Notes under the pieces: model-generated
The model's input: the letters and a program-made list of their open reading frames with translations, nothing else
Told to the model about the DNA's origin: nothing
Database searches by the model: none
Made by a program: the position numbers and the translations under genes
Shown: one piece after another, positions 39,181-47,554 of the stretch
Layout of the letters: each line of letters begins with the position of its first letter
Position numbering within the stretch: position 1 is the first letter of the stretch
From: Saussurea involucrata
Lineage: Eukaryota; Streptophyta; Magnoliopsida; Asterales; Asteraceae
DNA: 64,000 nt
NCBI GenBank assembly: GCA_033807775.1
Contig: CM066314.1
Span: forward strand, 96,016,929 to 96,080,928
Reading direction: 5' to 3'

Positions 39181-39999
39181 TTAGACATCTACTGGTGTCG
39201 CAATACGTTTACGGAGACCAAAGATGAGTTCAAATCGGCGCAGTTCCAGACGGTAGTCTTTCCGGTAAGAAATAGCTTTCAGCACATGGTTGATCAGGTC
39301 CTTTTCTTTGTCAGTGAGCTTTACCAATCCATTGGCATCCAGACGAAGCCTGCTTTCCAGATGAACTGAGATGATCTTCAAGGTACCCTCATATAACTTG
39401 TTCAATTCGATGACTCGCAAAAACCTTTTCGTTGAGTCAGGTTCAACATAAACAACCCCAAGTTCTGGCTTGCTTAGAACTGTGTAAGCGGGGAAACCTT
39501 CAATATCAGATAGTTTTCTGTTCGGTCTTTTCAGGTTCACACTCTCTTGAAAGGATTCCAGGCCCATCTGAAAGTCAGTAAGATAAGAGAACTTGAGAAT
39601 GTTCTTCATAAAGTTCTTCACACTTCGGAAGGCAGCTCGGTATTGTATTATGTTCACAGGACTCTTCAGCTCCGGATGATCAACAAGAAGGTTAAAAAGA
39701 CTCAGAAGATCGTTCAGCCTCAGACTCTTGAAATCAGCTTCAGAAAATACGCTTTCAGACCCATCTGATCTCAAGACGGTGAACTCTAGATAGAAGACAT
39801 CAAACAGCTTCTGAGATTCAACTTTCAGCACTTTCATAATCATGTTGTCTGATTGGATGGCTTCTGATCCTCTGTCTTTATGCTTCACAATGTACAGAAA
39901 CTCGACTTTCTTCAGTGAAGGCCACTCTTCAATTCCATACACCTTCTGCAAGTTGATCTTCTGAACATCCCGTACATATAGCTCTTTCCGTATGGTCTC
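39181..39999 (-). CDS. M ORF3 C-terminal domain (separated part)
   Basis: About 273 codons, open from the E insertion site. Carries WPSLKKVEFLYIVKHKD, VFSEADFKSLRLNDLL, LTDFQMGLE, KPELGVVYVEP and KRFLRVIELNKLYEGTLKI, matching words of N2 ORF3 (FTDADF, YTDFQIA, PDLGVF, TLRFI). Removing E with one TSD copy places it in frame with 54976-56472. The first codons of the longer ORF that crosses 40000 belong to E. Ends just before the polypurine tract, as N2 ORF3 does. Confidence 0.75.
   Translation of the reverse strand, partial: ETIRKELYVRDVQKINLQKVYGIEEWPSLKKVEFLYIVKHKDRGSEAIQSDNMIMKVLKVESQKLFDVFYLEFTVLRSDGSESVFSEADFKSLRLNDLLSLFNLLVDHPELKSPVNIIQYRAAFRSVKNFMKNILKFSYLTDFQMGLESFQESVNLKRPNRKLSDIEGFPAYTVLSKPELGVVYVEPDSTKRFLRVIELNKLYEGTLKIISVHLESRLRLDANGLVKLTDKEKDLINHVLKAISYRKDYRLELRRFELIFGLRKRIATPVDV
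39995..39999 (+). repeat. E target-site duplication, left copy (GTCTC)
   Basis: GTCTC precedes TGTTAGCTTC and recurs at 54971-54975 after the 3' LTR. Confidence 0.95.
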
Positions 40000-40844
40000 T
40001 GTTAGCTTCAATCTTCCTAATCATAGAAGTATTTAGAAGTAGTGAAAAATAGGCTAAGTATAGAAAAGCCTCTCACAGAGGCTCTGCCACTTCTTCCAGA
40101 AGATCAAGTCCAGAAAGCCACAGAAGCTACAGAGGTAATCACAGAACCTCTGTTGTGCGCAAGATGAAGATCAACTCGGAAACAAGTGGACTGCTCCACA
40201 GAAGGTCAGACCATAGAACCGCTGTAATACCTTACAGAGCCTCTGTGGTCTGCTATGAAGACTTGGAAGATATTACTGGATACGTTCATCAACTTGCATG
40301 GAAAAGTACTGTCAAAACACGTGTCAAGCTCTGATTGGACTCAATAGGGCATGGTACAAAATAAACGTCTGCGCCATTTAATGCATTTACCAATAGTACA
40401 TCTGCTCCATTAAATGCGCATGGCTCAGACAACTGCTCACACCATCCAGTCAACTGCTCACACCATCCAGTTCACTATTCATGCCGTAAAAGGAACAGTG
40501 ACCTACTTCATAGTCTTCTAAGAGTAGTATAAAAGGATGTCTCATGTTGAGATCTTCCTAAGAACGAAAAAACAAGGAATCACTAATACTCTCAAGCTTT
40601 ATTGTCAAATATCTGAGTGTTATATTCTCACACACACCAAGTTCTTAATCTGTTCTTCGTGTTGTTATCATATATTGAATAACAGTAACTGTTCAAGAAA
40701 TCCTTTTCATTCTTTACTGTTTCTTTATATATGTGCGTTCTAATATCTATCAAACATATCTGTTAGTTTAATACGCTTCCGCATCAAACTCTAAACTCAA
40801 CTAATAGACTGTTAATCTTGATTAAGTGTATATGGCAACCAACA
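40000..40844 (+). repeat. E 5' LTR (845 bp)
   Basis: TGTTAGCTTCAATC to GGCAACCAACA. Has CAGAGG/CCTCTG words throughout 40070-40260, CACGTG at 40318-40323 and TATAAAAG at 40528-40535. Confidence 0.95.
40318..40535 (+). promoter_or_regulatory. G-box and TATA box of the E 5' LTR
   Basis: CACGTGTC (40318-40325) and TATAAAAG (40528-40535). The same pair is in the 3' LTR at 54443 and about 54653. Confidence 0.6.
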
Positions 40845-40845
40845 A

Positions 40846-40858
40846 TTGGTATCAGAGC
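40846..40858 (+). promoter_or_regulatory. E primer-binding site
   Basis: TTGGTATCAGAGC one base after the LTR, complementary to initiator methionine tRNA. The leader to the gag ATG (41017) is about 160 bp. Confidence 0.9.
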
Positions 40859-41016
40859 CTTCCTTGATTTTCAATATCAAGTGATCCACTTATCAAGATT
40901 CGTGATAGATATTATTGAGACTTAAAAATTGTGTCTGGAAACTGCTTAAACCCAGAAAATCTTCAAGTTCATCGAAGTAACTCTTTAGTCATACTTTCTT
41001 TCTAAAATCTTCAAAA

Positions 41017-41355
41017 ATGACAAATACAAATAATTTCTTTACTACTGGTTCCCTCACTAAACCTCCTACTCTCCTTCGAGATGAGTATCCTCAGTGGAAA
41101 ATAAGAATGGTCCATTTTTTCGAGGGCACTGAAAAAAATCAAGTACAATATCTGTACAATCCTCCTCCTATTCCCATGACAGTAGTACCTCGTGTACCTG
41201 CTACTGCTGAATCTGCCGAAATCCCCGAACATCAAAAACCAAAGCCAAAAGGGGAGTGGTCAACCGAAGATAAAGCAGAAGATGAAGTTGTTCAGAAAAC
41301 CAAGAGGACATTAATTATGGCAATACCCAACGAACTCTTTCAATCCTTGGATTAA
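41017..41355 (+). CDS. E gag N-terminal part (capsid)
   Basis: ATG at 41017 after a short leader. PPTLLRDEYPQWKIRMVHFFEG is the copia gag start. A Pro-rich insert is followed by WSTEDKAEDEVVQKTKRTLIMAIPNELFQSLD. TAA at 41353-41355 interrupts the capsid; the same frame then reads CETAHDLWKELERQL up to a +1 slip in an A8 run near 41420, where the next ORF takes over. Confidence 0.8.
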   Translation: MTNTNNFFTTGSLTKPPTLLRDEYPQWKIRMVHFFEGTEKNQVQYLYNPPPIPMTVVPRVPATAESAEIPEHQKPKPKGEWSTEDKAEDEVVQKTKRTLIMAIPNELFQSLD

Positions 41356-41356
41356 T

Positions 41357-42355
41357 GTGAAACAGCGCATGATCTGTGGAAAGAACTGGAAAGACAGTTG
41401 GAAGGAGGTGCTAAAACACAAAAAAAACCAAAGAGCACAGTACATCAATGAATATCATGCATTCAGAGCCTCTGCAACAGAATCTCTGCAAACAACATAC
41501 GACAGATTCAACTCTCTAATCAACAAGTTCAGAAAATCAGGCATTGACAGAACTTCTGAAGAAAACAATGTCATGTTTTTAAAAAGTCTAAATGAAGAAT
41601 GGCTCCAGCTGTCTATGTCCCTACAGACAAATCAGGATCTAGACACCTGGACTCTCTCTGATCTTTACGGAACATTAGCCGCACAAGAACCTCAGATAGC
41701 ACAGGCTAAAACACTAACCATTGCACCATATGCATTGGTTAGTAAAACTAAAGAGGATGCACAGAGACCAAGAAATGATAAAGCCATAGAGGAGAAGAAG
41801 AAGGAGAAGAAGAAGATGGTGATAATTGACAGTGAAGAAGAAAAGCAAGCAGAAAAGGAAATAACTCTTGGGTCACTAGCTAAATCTTTAGCTCTATTGA
41901 CAAAAGAGTTCAGAGGAAACATAAGAGGTTCCGGAAATGAAAGATATGATAGAGACAACCAGGATGACAGAAGAGACAACAGAAGAGATGACAGAAGAGG
42001 AGAAGAATCAAGTGGCCGACAGAGGTCAAGCGATAGAAATTACAGAGGGAATGACCGACAGAGGTCAGATGACTCGGTAAGCCACACGCAGCAAGAATGC
42101 TACAAGTGCGGCAAACCTGGTCACTATGCAAATGAATGTAGATCAGAGAAAGGCGGAGACCTACAGAAGTCCAATGATCGAACAGGAAACACTCCTCAAG
42201 GGTGTTTTAACTGCGGAAAACCAGGCCATTTTGCGAATGAATGCAGAAGCAGATCAAATCGCCCACAGAGGGACTCTGCTTTCTACAAAAAGAAAGCCGA
42301 ATATTATGCTCAAAAATCCTTAATGGCAAAAGGACATTCTGAGGAGAACACATAA
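41357..42355 (+). CDS. E gag C-terminal part with two zinc knuckles
   Basis: Real gag sequence begins after the A8 run (about 41427; RAQYINEYHAFRAS), so the first 20 or so codons are a shadow frame. Capsid helices (YDRFNSLINKFRKSG, NEEWLQLSMSLQTNQDLDTW), a basic Arg/Asp-rich linker and two CCHC knuckles, CYKCGKPGHYANEC (from 42098) and CFNCGKPGHFANEC (from 42203). These bind element RNA. TAA at 42353-42355 is followed by the same open frame (42416-42751). Confidence 0.82.
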   Translation: MKQRMICGKNWKDSWKEVLKHKKNQRAQYINEYHAFRASATESLQTTYDRFNSLINKFRKSGIDRTSEENNVMFLKSLNEEWLQLSMSLQTNQDLDTWTLSDLYGTLAAQEPQIAQAKTLTIAPYALVSKTKEDAQRPRNDKAIEEKKKEKKKMVIIDSEEEKQAEKEITLGSLAKSLALLTKEFRGNIRGSGNERYDRDNQDDRRDNRRDDRRGEESSGRQRSSDRNYRGNDRQRSDDSVSHTQQECYKCGKPGHYANECRSEKGGDLQKSNDRTGNTPQGCFNCGKPGHFANECRSRSNRPQRDSAFYKKKAEYYAQKSLMAKGHSEENT

Positions 42356-42415
42356 GACTTCCAGTCAGACTCTACTTCTGACGATGAACATACCACCAAT
42401 GCCCTCTTCTGTGGC

Positions 42416-42751
42416 ATGGCAGAAGTCGACTCCTGCACTGACTCTGAGGTATCTACTTCAAATTCCAACTCTTGTATTACCTCTGTAGATGATAATACAC
42501 TTAGAATTAACATTGAATTAATTGAACTGAAAGAGATAAATCAAAGTATTCAGAAAAGACTCACTTTCAATGAGAGAGAAGTACGGCTTCTCACTCAAGA
42601 AAAAGCAAAGATTTTTGAGGAAAAAGAGAGAATAGAAAAGAAATGGAACATAACTCTAGATCCTTTAAAAAAACAAATTTCTGAATTAACCAATACTTTA
42701 AAGATAAAACAAAAGAACTTTCAGTTTCAAGGAGCGAAACTACTGACATAA
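42416..42751 (+). CDS. E gag tail, first coiled-coil part (fragment)
   Basis: Same frame as the zinc-knuckle ORF. Acidic/Ser-rich, then heptads (LIELKEINQSIQKRLTFNEREVRLLTQEKAKIF-like). The frame is lost near 42740; sequence continues as IRALKEYFQREREVLW in another frame. Confidence 0.6.
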   Translation: MAEVDSCTDSEVSTSNSNSCITSVDDNTLRINIELIELKEINQSIQKRLTFNEREVRLLTQEKAKIFEEKERIEKKWNITLDPLKKQISELTNTLKIKQKNFQFQGAKLLT

Positions 42752-42819
42752 GAGCTCTTAAAGAATACTTTCAAAGAGAAAGAGAGGTATTATGGCAAGA
42801 TTTACTCAGAAGAGAAGTT

Positions 42820-43227
42820 TTGCTTAAAAACTATAAAGATGCACAGAAAGTTTATGAAAAAATAAACTCACAAATAGCGAGACGAGGTATAGGGTATGAT
42901 GATATCACCCTAGGTGTTGAAGGCAAAAGAAACAAACCTCTGTCCTCGTTATTTGTGATTGGAAAAACAAACAAACCAGATTTTCCAAATCTAATCTCTG
43001 TAAGCAAACGGGCGAAAATCTCTATGGATCCTTACTTGAAGAAACATAAGAAGATGATTAACGTGTGGTTTGAAAACACAGACTCATCATCTTCAACCTC
43101 TGTCAATAGAGGTCTCAAACCAAAGAAATATCTGAAAACACAAGATCAGATTGGTATCTTCAAGTTTGGTAAACCAGAGACCCAAACACAAGTTGCTTTT
43201 GTCTGTTTGATAACTTTAAAAATTTAA
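42820..43227 (+). CDS. E gag tail, second part (fragment)
   Basis: Open from about 42745 in this frame. LLKNYKDAQKVYEKINSQIARRGIGYDD leads to a Lys-rich part with NVWFENTDSSSS. Frameshift near 43205 into the next piece. A GIGYDD-type block is familiar to me from gag tails of copia elements in Asteraceae. Confidence 0.6.
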   Translation: MLKNYKDAQKVYEKINSQIARRGIGYDDITLGVEGKRNKPLSSLFVIGKTNKPDFPNLISVSKRAKISMDPYLKKHKKMINVWFENTDSSSSTSVNRGLKPKKYLKTQDQIGIFKFGKPETQTQVAFVCLITLKI

Positions 43228-43241
43228 TTGAAAAAGAAATT

Positions 43242-44111
43242 TTGGAAATATGGAAATCAAGCGTTTTAGAAAAATTCTGTACATCTTCTATAGATAAAAC
43301 TCTCACTGAAGAAATCTTATTAGAAACCTCTGCAATTTATGAAAACTATTCTACAGAGGAAGAAAGCTCGTACGATACATGCTCAGAAAATCCAGCCTCT
43401 ATTGAAAAAATTGACTCAACCTCTGTATACGAGGACGATTCATCCTCTGACGACTCAGAGACTGATTTCAAATCAGGGATAATTCACTATGACACAGAGG
43501 ATGTCAAATCCTCCTCTGAAGTTCCTCACAGAACTATTTCTCCAAAAGAGAAACTCACAGAGATTCCAATCTGCCAAGATTTTCTAAATTTGAATCTACA
43601 TATCAAAACCTCTGCTGAGCTTAAAATGTTACAGAAGACCTCTATTGATCCTATGAGTTCTAGATTTTCAAAACCCAAGGTTAATAAATCTTTTTCTTCT
43701 GTGACAGTGATGAAAGAAGTTCACCACAGAAGCAACCCACAGAAGGCAGGTCCTAAACAGAGCTTTTGCAAACAACATTCGAGTATTCATAGATCTTCTA
43801 GTAATAGGAAATCTAATGTAAAGAAAGAATGTAATGCCTCTGTGGCTGAGTTTAAAAAGTTCAATGAAAAGTTCAAGCAAATTACATCTCATATTCAATA
43901 CTGTCATTGCTTTGATCTTATGTCTAAACTTAATAATCATTTTTCAAGTCAAGTCTGTTTACTCTCTACGACAATTCAAAAGTCAAATCCCACAAATAAA
44001 CAATCTGACTCTTCTGCAGAGAACAAAATGTATTTCAAGAATGCCAAGGCAAACTTGAAAAACTCTAACAATATTGGACCCATATGGATATGGGTACCTA
44101 AAACTCTGTGA
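43242..44111 (+). CDS. E gag tail, last part, ending WVPKTL
   Basis: 290 codons: acidic and Ser-rich (YEDDSSSDDSETD), then basic, ending GPIWIWVPKTL with TGA at 44109-44111. The pol frame is -1 relative to it and opens at 44102, so gag and pol overlap by about 10 bases. N1 and H gag also stop two or three codons after WVPK. Confidence 0.7.
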   Translation: MEIWKSSVLEKFCTSSIDKTLTEEILLETSAIYENYSTEEESSYDTCSENPASIEKIDSTSVYEDDSSSDDSETDFKSGIIHYDTEDVKSSSEVPHRTISPKEKLTEIPICQDFLNLNLHIKTSAELKMLQKTSIDPMSSRFSKPKVNKSFSSVTVMKEVHHRSNPQKAGPKQSFCKQHSSIHRSSSNRKSNVKKECNASVAEFKKFNEKFKQITSHIQYCHCFDLMSKLNNHFSSQVCLLSTTIQKSNPTNKQSDSSAENKMYFKNAKANLKNSNNIGPIWIWVPKTL

Positions 44112-46666
44112 TTGTCCTGCAGAAGAAGTATGTGCCAATCTGGTATCTAGACTCCGGATGCTCAAGGCACATGATTGGTGACAGAAGTGCACTATCCACG
44201 TACAAAGAAACACAAGATGGTGGATCTGTGACTTTTGGAGACAACAAGAAAGGACACATAAAAGGCTATGGAGTCATAAGGAAAGAAGACGTTTCTGTAT
44301 ACAAAGTTGCATATGTGAATGGCCTTAAGCACAACCTACTCAGTGTAAGTCAACTTTGTGATACAGGATTCAATGTGTTGTTCAAAAGAACTTTATGCTC
44401 TCTACAAAGTGAAGAAACAAGTATGGAACTTCTGCGAGCTGAAAGAATAGGTGATCTATATCTAATGAACTTCAACTCAAAGAACAAGGACAAAGTTTGC
44501 CTTGTTGCCTGCAAAAGTGAAGAAGCCTGGTTATGGCACAACAGGTTCTGTCACTTGAATTTTCACACATTGGAAAAACTGGTCAAACTTGAACTAGTTA
44601 AAGGTTTGCCAAATGTTAAATTCAACAAGGATCATTTATGTTCTGCCTGTGAGATGGGAAAACTCAAAAGAGCTTCCCACAAAGGCAAAACAGATGTGTC
44701 TTGCACCAGGCCTCTGTACATGCTTCATGTCGACCTCTGCGGTCCCATTGCAATTCAGAGCCTAGGTGGCAAGAAATATATACTTGTCTTAGTTGATGAG
44801 TATTCACGTTTCACATGGGTTGAATTTATCAGAAAGAAATCAGATGTTCCAATTATATTGATAAATCTAATGAAAAGAATCCAAGTTCTTTATGACTGCA
44901 AAATACAGAAGTTAAGAAGTGACAACGGCACAGAATTCAAAAACTGTGTCATTGAAACTTATCTTTCAACAGAAGGAATTTCACAGAACTTCTCTGCAGC
45001 TCGCACTCCACAACAGAACGGTGTTGTCGAAAGAAAGAATCGAACACTTGTGGAAGCCGCAAGAACTATGATGTCAGCATGCGGATTATCAATGAACTTT
45101 TGGGCAGAAGCAATTTCTACTGCGTGTTATACTCAAAATCGATCAACCATTGTGAAAAGACACCTCAAGACGCCTTACGAATTTCTTAACAAACGGCGGC
45201 CAAACAACAAATTTTTCCATGTATTCGGATGCAAATGCTTCGTCTTAAACGACAGAGATTCAAGAGGAAAGTTTGATGTAAAAGCAGATGAAGGCAAATT
45301 CATTGGATACTCTGCCACTTCCAAATCCTACAGAACATTCCTTACAAAGTCTCACAAGATTGTAGAAAGCATCAATGTTTCTTTTGATGATTCATTCCAA
45401 ATGACTTCTGAGCAAATAAGTTCAGAACTCGGAATTAAAGGGAAATTCTCTGTTATCTCAAGAACAAAAGAAGATTTGAATCTTCTATTTTTGGAGATGT
45501 TCCACAATGACATTGATCCTTCTGTCGGAACCATCAGAGTTTCTGAAGAACCATCCTCTGTCGGACAAAATCCTACAGGTATGACTCTAACTGGTCCAAA
45601 TAATGCTTCATCTTCTTCTATAAATACTACAGATGCAATTGCCGAAGCAGAAGAAAGTGCAGAAGATGAAACATCAAGAAAAACGACCACAGAAGCTGCA
45701 CAAACCACAGAAGAACCAATTACAGAGGAGATCGAGGACCAAGACTATACATCCTCAGAGGAACAAACTCCACCACCACTCGTACCAATCATTCCACAAA
45801 CGGTAGAATCAACTACCAGGGCACGAAGAACATCAGAGGCTGCACAAGAAGAAACACAAGAAGCCTCTGAAGAAAGTTTTGATGACATTGATGATAATCT
45901 TCCACGCACAACTCAGTGGACAAAAAGCCATCCTCCAAGCCAAATAATTGGAGAACCTTCTGACTCAGTTAAAACAAGGTCTGCCACTGCTAATTTTTGT
46001 TTCTTTACAAATTTTATTAGTGTTATAGAACCAAAGAAGATTTCTGAAGCCCTAGATGACCCAAACTGGGTAGACGCCATGCAAGAAGAACTTCTGGAAT
46101 TTGAGCGTAACAGAGTATGGACTTTAGTACCTCTGCCAAGAGGGAAACAGGCCATTGGGACTAAATGGGTCTACAGAAGCAAGAAGGATGAAGATGGAGT
46201 GGTCGTCAGAAACAAAGCAAGATTAGTAGCAAAAGGATATAGACAAGAAGAAGGCATAGACTACGATGAGACTTTTGCCCCTGTCGCACATCTCGAAGCA
46301 ATAAGAATATTCTTAGCCTTCGCAGCCCACAGAGGTTTTAAAGTCTATCAGATGGACGTAAAATCAGCTTTTCTAAACGGTGAAATCCAAGAAGAGGTTT
46401 ACGTAAATCAGCCACCAGGTTTTGAAAGCTCAAAGTTTCCAAGGCATGTATACTACCTTGAAAAGGCTCTATACGGACTGAAACAGGCTCCAAGAGCATG
46501 GTACGAACGACTTTCTACCTTCCTTCTAGTCAATGGCTACAACAGAGGTACAACAGATAGTACCTTATTCTATAAACGCAAAAATAGTGAGATAATGCTT
46601 GTACAAATATACGTAGATGACATAACTTTTGGGTCTACAAATTCAGAAGAGTGCAAATTTTTTTAA
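44108..46666 (+). CDS. E pol: protease, integrase and reverse transcriptase
   Basis: The frame opens at 44102 without an ATG near the start, so expression probably needs frameshifting from gag. Protease site DSGCSRHM at 44150-44173. GAG-pre-integrase WLWHNRFCHLNF, then HLCSACEMGK. Integrase core with LHVDLCGP, LRSDNGTEF and TPQQNGVVERKNRT (D, D, E all present). A Ser/Thr/Glu-rich linker precedes RT with GTKWVYRSKKDEDG, EGIDYDETFAPV, VYQMDVKSAFLNG and YVDD at 46610-46621. Ends at TAA 46664-46666, in frame with the RNase H part; it fits one base change (TCA to TAA). Confidence 0.9.
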   Translation: MIVLQKKYVPIWYLDSGCSRHMIGDRSALSTYKETQDGGSVTFGDNKKGHIKGYGVIRKEDVSVYKVAYVNGLKHNLLSVSQLCDTGFNVLFKRTLCSLQSEETSMELLRAERIGDLYLMNFNSKNKDKVCLVACKSEEAWLWHNRFCHLNFHTLEKLVKLELVKGLPNVKFNKDHLCSACEMGKLKRASHKGKTDVSCTRPLYMLHVDLCGPIAIQSLGGKKYILVLVDEYSRFTWVEFIRKKSDVPIILINLMKRIQVLYDCKIQKLRSDNGTEFKNCVIETYLSTEGISQNFSAARTPQQNGVVERKNRTLVEAARTMMSACGLSMNFWAEAISTACYTQNRSTIVKRHLKTPYEFLNKRRPNNKFFHVFGCKCFVLNDRDSRGKFDVKADEGKFIGYSATSKSYRTFLTKSHKIVESINVSFDDSFQMTSEQISSELGIKGKFSVISRTKEDLNLLFLEMFHNDIDPSVGTIRVSEEPSSVGQNPTGMTLTGPNNASSSSINTTDAIAEAEESAEDETSRKTTTEAAQTTEEPITEEIEDQDYTSSEEQTPPPLVPIIPQTVESTTRARRTSEAAQEETQEASEESFDDIDDNLPRTTQWTKSHPPSQIIGEPSDSVKTRSATANFCFFTNFISVIEPKKISEALDDPNWVDAMQEELLEFERNRVWTLVPLPRGKQAIGTKWVYRSKKDEDGVVVRNKARLVAKGYRQEEGIDYDETFAPVAHLEAIRIFLAFAAHRGFKVYQMDVKSAFLNGEIQEEVYVNQPPGFESSKFPRHVYYLEKALYGLKQAPRAWYERLSTFLLVNGYNRGTTDSTLFYKRKNSEIMLVQIYVDDITFGSTNSEECKFF

Positions 46667-46672
46667 AAACTC

Positions 46673-47554
46673 ATGCAGAATGAGTTTGAAATGAGTATGA
46701 TGGGAGAATTAACATTCTTCCTCGGACTTCAAGTCAAACAATCTTCAGAGGGAATTTTTATAAATCAAGCCAAATATGTCTCTGACATACTTTTAAAATA
46801 TAATCTCTCTGATACCTCTGCAATGAAGACTTCAATGGCCAGTGGAAATAAGTTATTCTTAGATCCAAATGGTATTTCTGTAGAAAGTATTCTCTACAGA
46901 GGCATGATTGGATCTCTGTTATACTTAACAGCAAGCAGACCTGACATTATGCATGCCACATGTCTTTGTGCACGTTATCAAGCTAATCCAAAGAAATCAC
47001 ATTATGATGCTGTAAAAAGAATCTTTAGATACCTGAAGGTGACCAACAATCTTGGTCTCTGGTATCCACAGAACTCTGGTTTTAGTCTTAAAGCTTATAC
47101 AGATTCAGACTATGGAGGATGCATGCTCGACAGAAAGAGTAACTCTTGGAGTTGTCAATTCCTAGGTGGTAAACTAGTCAGTTGGACCTCCAAGAAGCAG
47201 AATTGTGTCTCCACATCCACTGCAGAAGCTGAATACGTTGCTGCCGCTAGCTGTTGTTCTCAGGTTCTATGGATGAAGACTCAGCTAAAAGACTACGGCC
47301 ACATTCTGTTCAAAATACCCATCTTCTGTGATTCCAAAAGTGCTATTGCTATCTCTGCCAACCCTGTGCAACACTCAAAAACCAAGCATATCGATATAAG
47401 GTATCATTTCTTGAAACATCATGTTGAATACGGTACAATCGAAAAGCATTTCGTGCCCACAGAATATCAACTCGCTGACTTATTCACCAAAGCATTAGAC
47501 GAGAAAAGATTCAACTTCTTGGTGGGTAAGTTAGGAATGATTAACATGGTGTGA
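46673..47554 (+). CDS. E pol: end of reverse transcriptase and RNase H
   Basis: Same frame after the single TAA. MSMMGELTFFLGLQVKQ, YRGMIGSLLYLTASRPDIM, then RNase H with YTDSDYGG, STAEAEYVAAASCCSQ, CDSKSAIAI and YQLADLFTKALDEKRFNFL. TGA at 47552-47554 is the natural pol end. RNase H degrades the RNA strand after first-strand synthesis. Confidence 0.9.
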   Translation: MQNEFEMSMMGELTFFLGLQVKQSSEGIFINQAKYVSDILLKYNLSDTSAMKTSMASGNKLFLDPNGISVESILYRGMIGSLLYLTASRPDIMHATCLCARYQANPKKSHYDAVKRIFRYLKVTNNLGLWYPQNSGFSLKAYTDSDYGGCMLDRKSNSWSCQFLGGKLVSWTSKKQNCVSTSTAEAEYVAAASCCSQVLWMKTQLKDYGHILFKIPIFCDSKSAIAISANPVQHSKTKHIDIRYHFLKHHVEYGTIEKHFVPTEYQLADLFTKALDEKRFNFLVGKLGMINMV

